Shown: positions 8,835 through 17,459 of the stretch, piece after piece
Numbering within the stretch: position 1 is the first letter of the stretch
Layout of the letters: every line of letters starts with the position of its first letter
Source of the DNA: Rhodospirillales bacterium
GTDB lineage: Bacteria; Pseudomonadota; Alphaproteobacteria; CACIAM-22H2
Assembly: GCA_016794025.1 (NCBI GenBank)
Contig: JAEUKX010000057.1
Span: 1 to 60,977, forward strand
DNA length: 60,977 nucleotides
Direction: 5' to 3'
Made by a program: the position numbers and the translations under genes
The notes under the pieces: model-generated
What the model was told of the DNA's origin: nothing
Database searches by the model: none
What the model saw: only the letters and a program-made list of their open reading frames with translations

Positions 8835-10198
8835 AACCCGCGGATCCGAACGACGTCATCGCTTTCGCGCGCGAGTTGTGTGCCTTCCCGACTGGCGTCG
8901 TGGCAGATGGCAATGAACGCCTGCTCGGCCGGCTTGCGCGCGAGCTTCCCTTTTCGGTCACGCGCCATCCCTCAGGGGCTTCGTACAATGGATGGGTGGT
9001 TCCGTCGAACTGGCGAGTCGAGCGGGCGACGATCTCGCGGGACGGCAAGGTGCTGTTCGACGGCACGGCCCATCCGCTCGGCGTGGGCATGTATTCGAAG
9101 TCCTTTTCGGGGCGTCTCGATTTCGAGGATCTGAAGAAAAAGGTCGTCACCAATCCGGATGTGCCGGACGCCTACATGTTCCACAGCGTGTGGCAGATCC
9201 GTTCCTGGGCCGCGGACTGGCGGCTTTGCGTGCCCTACCGGATCTTCTCTGCCATGGGCCCCGGCGAGTACGACGTCGATCTGCGCACAAGCTACAGTCC
9301 GGGCGAGATGCCGGTTGCCGTCTACGACCACGCCGGCCGCGATCCGCGTGCGATCGTTTTTCACACCAATATCTGCCACCCGACCCAGGCCAATGACGGA
9401 TTCTGCGCTGTAGCTGCCCTCGTCCGGCTCTTCCAGGAACTTGCGGGCCGGAAGACGTTCTATACCTATCGCCTTGTGCTGGCCCCGGAGCATATCGGCT
9501 CGGTCATGTACTGCCGCGACCTCGGCCGGTCGGGGCTCGAACGGATCGTTTCGGCGGTTTTCATGGAGATGCCGGGAAATCGCGCGCCGCTTGCCGTGAC
9601 ATCGACCTTCCTTGGCGGCCAGCCGATCGACCGGGTCTTTGCGGAGGCCACGCGCGGCCTCAAGCGTGGTGTCCGCCGCGCGAACTGGCGGCAGGGGTGT
9701 GGCAACGATGAGACGGTCTGGGAGGCGCCCGGTCACGAGGTTCCCTGCGTCGAAGTGACCCGAGCCGAACATTTCAACTACCCCTATCGCGAGTATCACT
9801 CCAGCGCCGACAACGCCGACCTGATGGATCCCGAAATGGTCGGCGAGACGCTCGACGTCCTCCGGCAGGCGATCGAAATCCTCGAGTCCGACGCACGGCC
9901 CCTGCGGCGATTTGACGGATTGATCTGTCTTTCAAACCCGGAATACGACCTCTACATGGAGCGGCACGATCCCACGATCGACAAGGGCCTGACCGACGAG
10001 GACGAGAAGTGGGGGCATTTGCTGGATTCTCTGCTGCGGTACTTCGACGGATCGAAGACCGTTCTTGAAATTGCGCTTGCGCACGATCTGCCGTTTACCC
10101 GGCTCCTGCGCTATCTGAAGCGCTTCGAGGAAAAGGGGCTGATCGAGCTTAGGTTCGCGCCGATCGAGCGCAATCCGATCACCCCGCAGCCTGCATGA
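8831..10198 (+). CDS. M28-like zinc hydrolase (DUF4910/DUF2172 type) with C-terminal winged helix
   Basis: A 455-residue protein with the architecture of the DUF4910-DUF2172 group: an M28-aminopeptidase-like catalytic domain with an inserted beta domain (about residues 55-140) and a C-terminal winged helix (about 385-440). Candidate zinc ligands are H183 and D189 (CHP...NDG), E220 or H221 (APEH), and a late histidine in YREYHSSADN. The family occurs in bacterial polysaccharide clusters, where its reaction is not established; a sugar deacylation or a peptide/amide cleavage are both possible. It is ATGA-coupled to the sulfotransferase upstream and to the iron-sulfur protein downstream, which suggests a shared function with the latter. 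Confidence 0.75.
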   Translation: MKPADPNDVIAFARELCAFPTGVVADGNERLLGRLARELPFSVTRHPSGASYNGWVVPSNWRVERATISRDGKVLFDGTAHPLGVGMYSKSFSGRLDFEDLKKKVVTNPDVPDAYMFHSVWQIRSWAADWRLCVPYRIFSAMGPGEYDVDLRTSYSPGEMPVAVYDHAGRDPRAIVFHTNICHPTQANDGFCAVAALVRLFQELAGRKTFYTYRLVLAPEHIGSVMYCRDLGRSGLERIVSAVFMEMPGNRAPLAVTSTFLGGQPIDRVFAEATRGLKRGVRRANWRQGCGNDETVWEAPGHEVPCVEVTRAEHFNYPYREYHSSADNADLMDPEMVGETLDVLRQAIEILESDARPLRRFDGLICLSNPEYDLYMERHDPTIDKGLTDEDEKWGHLLDSLLRYFDGSKTVLEIALAHDLPFTRLLRYLKRFEEKGLIELRFAPIERNPITPQPA

Positions 10199-11148
10199 AC
10201 GAAGCGGACGATCCCGAACTGCTCTGCTATTGCGTGGGCTGGAGCCGCACGCAGTTCATCGACCATATTCGCGCGGCACCGGAGAAGGACTTCGCTGGCG
10301 CCTGCGAATCCTCCGGCGTCGGAATGGTCTGTACGTCCTGCCTGCTCAATGCCGAAGTCGTCTACAGTCAGGCCAGGCAGGCGGCCCCGGCGGCGGCGGA
10401 AAGATCGTCGGAGAACAAGGGCGGAAAGCTGCACTGGCCGTCGCGCGGCGAGATCGCGGGCTGGCTTGTCCGCCATTCGCCGCTTGTGCCGGGGCACTTC
10501 GAAAGTGTCTGCCCGGTCATTTCCGGACCGAGTTTGACGACTGAGCTTGTCGTCTCAAACGCGATCGCGCCACCTGTCGGTGCCCGATCGGCGGCGTTTG
10601 CAGTCGAGGTCGAACTGAACGATTCGGAAGGAAAGGTTGCCGCGCGTCTGTCCGGACGGGTGGCGCCGGGCGAGACATGGCGTGCGGATCTGGGTACCGA
10701 GATCGGCGGAACATCGGGCGATGATGTGGGATGTGGCTCGGCACGCATTGTCCTGCGTGCGCTTGACCGCGGCTACAAGGGCACTGTCCGACCTCACTTC
10801 GCGATGCGCGCGCGGCGCGGGTCTGCGGTCGTCCATACCGCGAATGCATCCCGCAATGCCTCGACACCGCATCTGTTCTCCACGCGCCGGAAGGATGAGC
10901 GCCACTTCGTTCATATCCGCAATTGCGAAGCGCGCGAAATTCTCTGCCGAGTCAGCACCGCGCCGCTCGATGGCGGGAAGGCGGTCGAAGTGCGGCGCAC
11001 CTTGCCGGCACTGGGGTCCGCACTCGTCGAACTCGAGCCACAGGGAGCGGGGCTCCACTCGACACAGGTCGTCTGTGATGGCCTTCAGAGAACCTACTTT
11101 CTCGCGGCAGATGCAGATTTTGGCAGGGTCTCGGTCGATCATGTTTGA
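10195..11148 (+). CDS. Bfd-type [2Fe-2S] domain protein with beta-rich C-terminal region
   Basis: A 317-residue protein. The N-terminus has C11, C13, C46 and C49, spaced C-x-C-x32-C-x2-C, the pattern of bacterioferritin-associated ferredoxin-like [2Fe-2S] domains. The remaining 250 residues look like two beta-sandwich units with no recognised family. The frame begins 4 bases inside the M28-like gene and ends inside the next gene, so these three are translated together. An electron-transfer or sensing role for the cluster is inference. There is no signal peptide, so the protein is probably cytoplasmic. Confidence 0.6.
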   Translation: MNEADDPELLCYCVGWSRTQFIDHIRAAPEKDFAGACESSGVGMVCTSCLLNAEVVYSQARQAAPAAAERSSENKGGKLHWPSRGEIAGWLVRHSPLVPGHFESVCPVISGPSLTTELVVSNAIAPPVGARSAAFAVEVELNDSEGKVAARLSGRVAPGETWRADLGTEIGGTSGDDVGCGSARIVLRALDRGYKGTVRPHFAMRARRGSAVVHTANASRNASTPHLFSTRRKDERHFVHIRNCEAREILCRVSTAPLDGGKAVEVRRTLPALGSALVELEPQGAGLHSTQVVCDGLQRTYFLAADADFGRVSVDHV

Positions 11149-12004
11149 GCACCGGCAGGGCCCGCAGCGCGGCTGCATACCCGTCGTCACCGCGCCGCCG
11201 CCACCGGGCTATACCCTGCGCCAGCGCCTTCCGCTCGACGCAATCCGCGCGGCCTGTGTCGACGTTGACGAGATCATCCTGATCGACCGGCGGCTCTATG
11301 GTGGCGGAAAGCTGATTGAACGGTGGGAGCAGCGCCTGGAATTGCGCGCGGGCGAGTGGCTCGATGCTGCACCGGCGGCCTTCGACCTTGAAAGTCCGGT
11401 CGACGAGGCACAATGGGGCGAGGGCAAGTCCCTGCCGTTCCTTGAAACCCTGCTGGTCGCCGAACGCGGGCGCGGCTTCCGGAGCATCTTTGCGCCATCA
11501 TTCTATACGGTCTTCGACAGCGATCGACTGAAGTCCTTCTTCAATGACAATGCGCTCAAATACGCGAATACGGTGGTCATCCGTCAGATCGAGGCCTTCA
11601 AGGCGTGGGTCGAGGGCTATCCGGTCTGCGAGATTGACCGCGCGCGCGATTTGGGCCAGTCCGTCATCCTCATAAATCCGCACGAGCGCCCAGCCGTCGT
11701 GAGCATTTCGCTCGAGGGCTTGGAGAAGCCGCGCAAGGTCAAGGTCGACGCAATGTCGTCATGCCGCGTGGACTTCGCGCAGATGCTCGGGGCGGACCGT
11801 CAGGCATGGCGGGGACAGGCGTTCGTGTGGGGCCCGAACCGCGTCAACATGTTCTTCGTTTACCACGGGCTGGCCGAACCGAATTCGATCGTCACGATGG
11901 AGCACAGCGAAGTCTATCGCGGCGAACACGGCTATGTGCCTTGGCTCGGCGAGTTGCTGCGCAAGTCAGCGCGCAAGCGGCCTGCACCCGCGTCTATCGA
12001 ATGA
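11141..12004 (+). CDS. Conserved-looking protein of unknown function, beta-rich
   Basis: A 287-residue protein that I cannot assign to a family. The central region is mixed; the C-terminal 110 residues (from about 178) have alternating hydrophobic strands and resemble in pattern the C-terminal region of the preceding iron-sulfur protein. No signal peptide or membrane segment is visible. The start ATG overlaps the previous gene by 8 bases. Its 3' end overlaps the antiparallel GNAT gene by 11 bases. It may form a complex with the two genes upstream; this rests only on gene order and overlap. Confidence 0.6.
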   Translation: MFEHRQGPQRGCIPVVTAPPPPGYTLRQRLPLDAIRAACVDVDEIILIDRRLYGGGKLIERWEQRLELRAGEWLDAAPAAFDLESPVDEAQWGEGKSLPFLETLLVAERGRGFRSIFAPSFYTVFDSDRLKSFFNDNALKYANTVVIRQIEAFKAWVEGYPVCEIDRARDLGQSVILINPHERPAVVSISLEGLEKPRKVKVDAMSSCRVDFAQMLGADRQAWRGQAFVWGPNRVNMFFVYHGLAEPNSIVTMEHSEVYRGEHGYVPWLGELLRKSARKRPAPASIE

Positions 12005-12515
12005 AGCGCGCCGCATAGACCACGTCCATCGCATGGCCCTCGACGAAATGGTGATCCTTCCGGACGGCCTCGACCGCCATTCCGGCCGCTTCCATCGCGC
12101 GCAACATCGGCCGGTTGGCGGCAAGCGTGCCTGCGCAGATCTTGCGAACCCACGACTGTCCGGCCAGCCAGTCGCACGCTGCCTTCCACGCCTCACGACC
12201 GAAGCCTGCCCCCCGTGCGTCGGGCTCGCCAATCAGGATGGCAAGATCCGCAAGTCCGTTCGCACGATCGAGGTAGGCTGTAAGATTGCCGATGTGCGTT
12301 CCATCCGGCTGCCGCTCGATCGCCCAGAAGAGATGCCCCGACTTTGCCATGCCGGCAGCGTAGTCCGCACAGGACCGCAGCGTGTGCGTCGCGTGGCGCA
12401 GTTCGCTGAAACGAACGGTCACGCGGTCGTTCAGCCATCCGACATAGCGCTGCGTGAGGTGGCGTTCGCCGAAAGGCACAAGCGCGAGGCGCGCGGTTTC
12501 AATCGTCGGCGTCAT
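11994..12515 (-). CDS. GNAT-family N-acetyltransferase (RimJ-like)
   Basis: A 173-residue acetyltransferase of the RimJ/RimL type. The N-terminus (TARLALVPFGERHL) and the acetyl-CoA region (GEPDARGAGFGREAW) are typical. It probably acetylates an amino group on a sugar nucleotide, like PseH or WbdN-type partners, or a protein N-terminus. It is the only minus-strand gene in the first 37 kb: its 3' end overlaps the upstream plus-strand gene by 11 bases and its start is 35 bases from the divergent WbpG-type gene. No clear ribosome-binding site is seen. Confidence 0.82.
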   Translation of the reverse strand: MTPTIETARLALVPFGERHLTQRYVGWLNDRVTVRFSELRHATHTLRSCADYAAGMAKSGHLFWAIERQPDGTHIGNLTAYLDRANGLADLAILIGEPDARGAGFGREAWKAACDWLAGQSWVRKICAGTLAANRPMLRAMEAAGMAVEAVRKDHHFVEGHAMDVVYAARFIR

Positions 12516-12550
12516 GCCTAGAGAATTGCCCTAACGGCGCGTCCACCGCA

Positions 12551-13687
12551 ATGCTCTACTGCAAGAGATGCCTTGAGCCCAATACGAGGCCCGACTGCGT
12601 GTTCGACGACGAGGGGATCTGCTTCCCTTGTCGATATGCCGAACGGCGTCATGAGATCGACTGGGCGGCTCGCAGGCAAGAGCTTGCTTCCATCGCGGAA
12701 TGGGCCAAGACGCGCAATGTGTCGGGGTACGATTGCATAATTCCGGTTTCGGGCGGAAAGGACAGCCACCGGCAAGCGATCTACGCCCGAGACGAGCTTG
12801 GTCTTCGGCCGCTCCTCGTATCGTGCGCCTATCCGCCCCGTGAGCAGACCGAACGCGGTGCTGCGAACATGGCGAACCTGATTTCGCTGGGCTTCGACGC
12901 GCATATCGTGAGCCCGGGTCCGGAGACCTGGCGCAAGCTGATGCGCGAGGGCTTTTTCCGGTTCGGGAATTTCTACAAGCCAACCGAGCTTGCGCTCTAT
13001 GCCAGCGCGCCCAAGTTCGCGATCATGTTCCAGATACCGCTTCTGATCTATGGCGAGAATCCTGCCTTGTCCTGGGGGAGTGCCGGCGGGTCGTTCGACG
13101 GCGATGCGAACCGGATGAAGTACTCGAACACCCTCAAGGGTGGCGACATCACGCCCTACACCGACGCCGGCTTCGATCCCAAGGAGATGTTCTGGTACCG
13201 CTATCCGAGCGACGAGCACATCGAGCGCGCCGGACTCCGGATGATCTATCTCGGCTATTACCTTCCCGACTTCGACGACTGGACGAACGCGAAGCAGGCC
13301 ATCGCGAATGGCCTGCAAATCCGCGAAGGTGACGATGCGATTCTGGAGGATATCGGCCAGATCAACGGGTGGGACGCGCTCGATTGCGATTTCGTGCAGG
13401 TCAACCAGTTTCTCAAGTACGTGAAACTCGGATTCGGCAAGGCTTCCGAGCAGTGCAGCGGGATGATTCGCGCAGGCCTGATGACGCGCGAAGAGGGTAT
13501 GGCACTGGCCAAGCGCCTCGACGGGAAAGTGGCGCACCGCTACATCGCCCGACTCTGCGAGTTCCTCGATATCCGCGAAGACCAGTTCTGGGACGTCGTG
13601 GAGCGGTTTCGCAATCAGGCGATCTTCGAGCGTGACGCCAATACCTGGCGACATCGGTTTCCCATTGGCGGGAGTCCGTCGCAATGA
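12551..13687 (+). CDS. wbpG: N-acetyl sugar amidotransferase, WbpG/PseA family (copy 1)
   Basis: A 378-residue PP-loop ATP-pyrophosphatase of the N-acetyl sugar amidotransferase family. The N-terminus has a four-cysteine knuckle (C4, C7, C24, C27). The PP-loop is intact as SGGKDS at residues 67-72. With ammonia from a HisH/HisF pair, WbpG (Pseudomonas O antigen) and PseA (Campylobacter) convert an acetamido to an acetamidino group. The next two genes are such a pair, joined by short overlaps. The substrate may be an intermediate of the adjacent amino-sugar pathway or a nonulosonic acid. It starts a new plus-strand run after the GNAT gene; no strong ribosome-binding site precedes the ATG. Confidence 0.88.
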   Translation: MLYCKRCLEPNTRPDCVFDDEGICFPCRYAERRHEIDWAARRQELASIAEWAKTRNVSGYDCIIPVSGGKDSHRQAIYARDELGLRPLLVSCAYPPREQTERGAANMANLISLGFDAHIVSPGPETWRKLMREGFFRFGNFYKPTELALYASAPKFAIMFQIPLLIYGENPALSWGSAGGSFDGDANRMKYSNTLKGGDITPYTDAGFDPKEMFWYRYPSDEHIERAGLRMIYLGYYLPDFDDWTNAKQAIANGLQIREGDDAILEDIGQINGWDALDCDFVQVNQFLKYVKLGFGKASEQCSGMIRAGLMTREEGMALAKRLDGKVAHRYIARLCEFLDIREDQFWDVVERFRNQAIFERDANTWRHRFPIGGSPSQ

Positions 13688-14358
13688 GCTTGCTGATGCG
13701 CGCGCGAAGGCCGATCGGGCGTCCGCTCGATATCGCGATCATTGACTACGGAATGGGAAACCTCGGATCGGTGCGTCACGCGTTCGAGTTCCTGGGGCAT
13801 CGTGCGGTCGCGACATCCGATCCTGAAACCGCCGGATCAGCCGACGCAATTGTGCTTCCTGGCGTGGGTGCCTTTCGCCTGGCGATGGACAACCTCAATT
13901 CCGGTGGACTGGCCGCGGCGCTTGCGCGGACCGTCCTCGATCGTGGAACTCCGTTCCTTGGAATCTGCCTTGGCATGCAGCTTATTGCGCGCGAAGGCAC
14001 GGAAGGCGGTGTCCATGCCGGTCTGGGCTGGATTGAGGGTCGTGTCACGAGATTGGAACCAGGCGAGGGACGGCGCGTTCCGCATGTGGGTTGGGCGCAT
14101 GTATCCGGAGCGGGCGGTGGCCTGATCGACGGCATCGAGCCCGGAGCCGGATTCTACTTCGATCATTCGTATCATCTGGAGTGTGCTGCCGAGCTGGTTG
14201 TCGCGCGATGTGCCGGCGCTTTCGATTGCGTTGCGGCGGTCCGACGCGCCAATATTTTCGCGACCCAGTTCCATCCGGAGAAGAGCCAGCGCTCGGGTCT
14301 GCGTCTATTGCGCAATTTCACCGAAGCTGCTCGCACTCTGCGCAGGGAAGCCGCGTGA
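13684..14358 (+). CDS. hisH: HisH-like glutaminase subunit for sugar amidation (copy 1)
   Basis: A 224-residue class I glutamine amidotransferase of the HisH type. The nucleophile cysteine is in GICLGMQ and the His/Glu pair in FHPEKS; all triad residues are present. An N-terminal extension of about 14 residues precedes the usual DIAIIDYG start. HisH releases ammonia from glutamine for its HisF partner. Here, between two WbpG-type genes and far from any histidine operon, it more likely feeds sugar amidation than histidine synthesis. It overlaps the genes on either side (ATGA and GTGA). Confidence 0.88.
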   Translation: MSLLMRARRPIGRPLDIAIIDYGMGNLGSVRHAFEFLGHRAVATSDPETAGSADAIVLPGVGAFRLAMDNLNSGGLAAALARTVLDRGTPFLGICLGMQLIAREGTEGGVHAGLGWIEGRVTRLEPGEGRRVPHVGWAHVSGAGGGLIDGIEPGAGFYFDHSYHLECAAELVVARCAGAFDCVAAVRRANIFATQFHPEKSQRSGLRLLRNFTEAARTLRREAA

Positions 14359-15230
14359 CAGCCGACAAGCGGATCATCGCCTGCCTGTTCGTGCGCGAAG
14401 GCCGTGTCGTCCAGAGCCGCGGGTTCCGCGATTACCTGCCGGTCGGCCGGCCGGAGATCGCCGCACGCTTCCTTGATTCCTGGGGTGCGGACGCCATAGC
14501 CCTTGTCGATATCGATGCGCGTCGGGAGGGCCGGACGATCGATCCCCGCATGGTCGAACGCGTGGCGGCGAACATTTTCGCGCCACTGGCTGCAGGTGGC
14601 GGTCTCTCCAGCGTCGCGCAGATGCGCGATCTGCTCTCCGCCGGCGCCGACAAGCTCATCGTCAATCGTGCGTTCCACGACAAACCGGGCCTGGTGACCG
14701 AAGGGGCATCCCATTTCGGGAGTCAGGCGATGATCGCCTCTATCGATGTGCGCGTGCATGCCACGGACAGCTACGAGGTCATGCTCGATCGGGCCTCACT
14801 GCCGACCGGTTTTTCGCCGTGGGAATACGCGCAAAGGCTGGAGCAGGCGGGAGCAGGCGAAATCCTGCTCAATGCCGTTGATCGTGATGGATCCGGTACG
14901 GGCTACGACATCGGTCTCGCAGCTTGTACGGCCGCTGCAACGACGCTGCCGATCATCCTTCTCGGCGGCGCCGGGCATCCGCGGCATGTGGCCGAAGCTC
15001 TTTCTGCACCGGGCGTTTCAGCAGCTGCTGCGGCGAATTTCTGGCACTTCACCGAACATTCGGTCGCCCTGACGAAGGCGTACTGCGCGCGCGCGGGGGT
15101 AGCCGTGCGTCGGGATGCATCGGTCCGGTATGGGGAGTTCGAGTTCGAGGCTGACGGTCGATTGGCCAAAATTCCGGATCGTGCGCTCGACGAGCGCATC
15201 TTCGAGACGCTCGAGGAGGACGCGGTATGA
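14355..15230 (+). CDS. hisF: HisF-like ammonia-channelling subunit (copy 1), catalytic Asp11 replaced
   Basis: A 291-residue (beta/alpha)8 barrel of the HisF family. The residue matching catalytic Asp11 of histidine HisF is Phe: the usual CLDV reads CLFV. The Asp130 equivalent is kept (SIDVR). Loss of Asp11 argues against a role in imidazole formation and for use as an ammonia channel with HisH, as known for the Pseudomonas O-antigen paralogue. The C-terminus runs about 45 residues past the barrel. GTG at 14355 overlaps the hisH stop; the last 4 bases overlap the second WbpG-type gene. Confidence 0.87.
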   Translation: MTADKRIIACLFVREGRVVQSRGFRDYLPVGRPEIAARFLDSWGADAIALVDIDARREGRTIDPRMVERVAANIFAPLAAGGGLSSVAQMRDLLSAGADKLIVNRAFHDKPGLVTEGASHFGSQAMIASIDVRVHATDSYEVMLDRASLPTGFSPWEYAQRLEQAGAGEILLNAVDRDGSGTGYDIGLAACTAAATTLPIILLGGAGHPRHVAEALSAPGVSAAAAANFWHFTEHSVALTKAYCARAGVAVRRDASVRYGEFEFEADGRLAKIPDRALDERIFETLEEDAV

Positions 15231-16513
15231 TCCGCTACTGCCGTCGCTGCCTCTATCCATCCAATCACCCGCTCGGTATTTCGTTCGATGCCGCGGGCGT
15301 GTGCAGCGGCTGTCGCGTTCACGAGGAGAAAGACCGTCTCGATTGGCGGGAGCGCGAGCGCAAACTCGCCGCCATCTTCGATGCTTACAGGGATCGCAGC
15401 GGACTTCGGTACGACTGCGTCGTGCCCGTTTCGGGCGCGCGCGATTCGTTCTTCATCGTCGACACGGTCCGCCGTCGATACGGCATGACGCCCCTGCTTG
15501 TTTCCTACAACGCGCATTACAACACGCGCATGGGCATCCGAAATCTGGCGCGACTGCGCACGCTGACCGACGGAGATTTCCTTCAGCAGGTTGTCCAGCC
15601 GCAGGTCGTCAAACGCGTCATGCGCGCGACGCTGCGAATGGCCGCGAGCTTTCACTGGCAGTCTCTTGCCGGGCAGACGGTCTATCCCGTGCAGATCGCC
15701 GCCCGCCTTAAGATCCCGCTGATCGTCTGGGGTGTCCATCAGGGTTGCGATCAGGTCGGCATGTACTCGCATCTCGACGAGGTCGAGATGTCGCGCAAGT
15801 ACCGCTGCGAGCACGATCTGATGGGGCTCGAAGCGGAGGACCTTGAAGGCGGAGAGGAAGCGCTGACGGAGGCCGAACTGCGCCCGTTCACCTATCCACA
15901 CGACCGGGAGATCGAACGGGTCGGCGTGCGCGGCATCTATCTGTCGAACTACATCCGTTGGGACAGCAAGGCCCAGCACGAAGCCATGCTGGCGCGTTAC
16001 GGTTACGAAACCGGCCCTCAACAGCGAACATTCGACACTTACAACGATGTCGACAGCGTCCACTATTCAGGCGTGCACGACTGGATCAAATTCCGCAAGT
16101 GGGGCTACGGCAAGGCAACAGATCACGCGTCGCGCGAGATCAGACTGCGCCGGCTTACGCGCGATGCAGGAATTTCTTACGCCCGGAAATACGCCGAAGT
16201 GGAGCCGGTCGATCTTCCGCATCTGCTGCAGTTTGCCGGCTTGTCGCGCGAAGAGTTCGACGGGCTTGTTGATGCCAACCGCGATCCCCGGGCGTGGAAA
16301 AGGGATGCTTCCGGCCGCTGGGTCCTTGGGCATCCGGTCTGGGCCGATATGGGTTCGTATCCGGAGGCCGCCCTGACGCGCCGCGAACCAAGTTGTGAAT
16401 TTGCCGTGACTCCCCCCAGGGCGGCCGAACCGTCCGACGGCGGCTATACGTTGCTGAATCCGGGCTGGGTCCATGACGGACCGGCCTGGGCTGAACCGGG
16501 AGGGATGGCATGA
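15227..16513 (+). CDS. WbpG-family protein with altered PP-loop (copy 2)
   Basis: A 428-residue member of the N-acetyl sugar amidotransferase family with the four-cysteine N-terminus (C5, C8, C26, C29). The PP-loop is degenerate: SGARDS at residues 69-74, where copies 1 and 3 have SGGKDS. The Gly-to-Ala and Lys-to-Arg changes may weaken or abolish ATP binding. It also has about 60 extra C-terminal residues. It could be a non-catalytic partner, a substrate-binding subunit or a diverged enzyme; sequence alone does not decide. It directly follows hisF copy 1 with a 4-base overlap, so it is part of the same amidation set. Confidence 0.8.
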   Translation: MIRYCRRCLYPSNHPLGISFDAAGVCSGCRVHEEKDRLDWRERERKLAAIFDAYRDRSGLRYDCVVPVSGARDSFFIVDTVRRRYGMTPLLVSYNAHYNTRMGIRNLARLRTLTDGDFLQQVVQPQVVKRVMRATLRMAASFHWQSLAGQTVYPVQIAARLKIPLIVWGVHQGCDQVGMYSHLDEVEMSRKYRCEHDLMGLEAEDLEGGEEALTEAELRPFTYPHDREIERVGVRGIYLSNYIRWDSKAQHEAMLARYGYETGPQQRTFDTYNDVDSVHYSGVHDWIKFRKWGYGKATDHASREIRLRRLTRDAGISYARKYAEVEPVDLPHLLQFAGLSREEFDGLVDANRDPRAWKRDASGRWVLGHPVWADMGSYPEAALTRREPSCEFAVTPPRAAEPSDGGYTLLNPGWVHDGPAWAEPGGMA

Positions 16514-17457
16514 AGGTCTCCGTTGTCGAATGCTCGCAAGGTCGGATCGAACACGCGCCTGTGCTCGAAGCGCTTGACCGCGATGGCGCGGTCGTATTGC
16601 GCGGCGCCTTCACGCGCGAGGCCGTCGATTTCGTCGCGGCACAGGCAGATCGCTGGCTCGAGAATCCGGCGATTGCCGGTGCCCCGGGCTATTGGAAGAT
16701 CGACCATCCCAAGAAGCTCCTCGATCCCTGCGTGATCGGCGGGCCCGTCTACGAGTTGATCGTTGGCGAGCGGATCCTCGAGGTCGCCGAGGCGTTTCTC
16801 GGGTCCGAGTGCCTGCTGGCCGAGTGCAATCTCAAGCACGATGCGCCCGTCGGATATGGATACTTTCCGCTTCATACGGACTTCTTCGTCGGCTGGCGGA
16901 AGAAGGAGGGCACGCTGCCGGAACTCGATGCTGCGACGCTTCGCAGACCCGTCGCTCTCGGCGGGGCGATCTACCTGCACGATACCCGCGAAGGCGCTTT
17001 CAGCTACTGCCTCGGCACGCACAAAAGGGAAGTGCCGCCCGGTTGGCAGGATGTCGGCAATCTGCCGGCAGACGTCCGACGCGAAGTCGAGGCTACGAAA
17101 GTCCGGATTGAAGGCCTCAAGGGCGACATCGTGCTGTTCGACGATCGCGGCTATCACGGGCCGGATCTTCCCATGCCTGTCTCGCGCACCGTGATCCTGG
17201 TCGATTATTACAGCGCGGCAGTTTTCGGCCGGCGCATCGTGACACCCTATTCCATCTGGAGCACCGATCTAGGTCGGCTCAGCAGCCGGCAGATGCGCGC
17301 GCTCGGCGCCGGTGCGGAGACATGGGGTGATGCCTGGAACAGTCTGCATGCGAAGTTCCGCCGCAGTCCGTTCTATCGGACGATCGTCATGGCCGTGGAG
17401 AACGCCTATCTGCACCGGCATTTACGTGCGCGCTTGCGCGCGATGGTGGGTCGCTGA
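16510..17457 (+). CDS. PhyH-family Fe(II)/2-oxoglutarate dioxygenase
   Basis: A 315-residue phytanoyl-CoA dioxygenase-like protein. The iron-binding facial triad is visible as H122 and D124 (HTD) and H216 in GYHGPD, with R226 as a likely 2-oxoglutarate ligand. Such enzymes hydroxylate or otherwise oxidise small substrates. In this context a sugar or lipid carrier may be hydroxylated; the substrate is unknown. A strong ribosome-binding stretch (GGGAGG at 16498-16503) precedes the ATG, which overlaps the previous stop. It is followed 2 bases later by an FkbM methyltransferase, so a hydroxylation then O-methylation is possible. Confidence 0.82.
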   Translation: MKVSVVECSQGRIEHAPVLEALDRDGAVVLRGAFTREAVDFVAAQADRWLENPAIAGAPGYWKIDHPKKLLDPCVIGGPVYELIVGERILEVAEAFLGSECLLAECNLKHDAPVGYGYFPLHTDFFVGWRKKEGTLPELDAATLRRPVALGGAIYLHDTREGAFSYCLGTHKREVPPGWQDVGNLPADVRREVEATKVRIEGLKGDIVLFDDRGYHGPDLPMPVSRTVILVDYYSAAVFGRRIVTPYSIWSTDLGRLSSRQMRALGAGAETWGDAWNSLHAKFRRSPFYRTIVMAVENAYLHRHLRARLRAMVGR

Positions 17458-17459
17458 GC

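Noticed and set aside
13684..15230. hisH and hisF as part of histidine biosynthesis.
   Set aside because: No other his gene is nearby, the HisF Asp11 position is Phe or Leu in both copies, and both pairs are beside WbpG-type genes.
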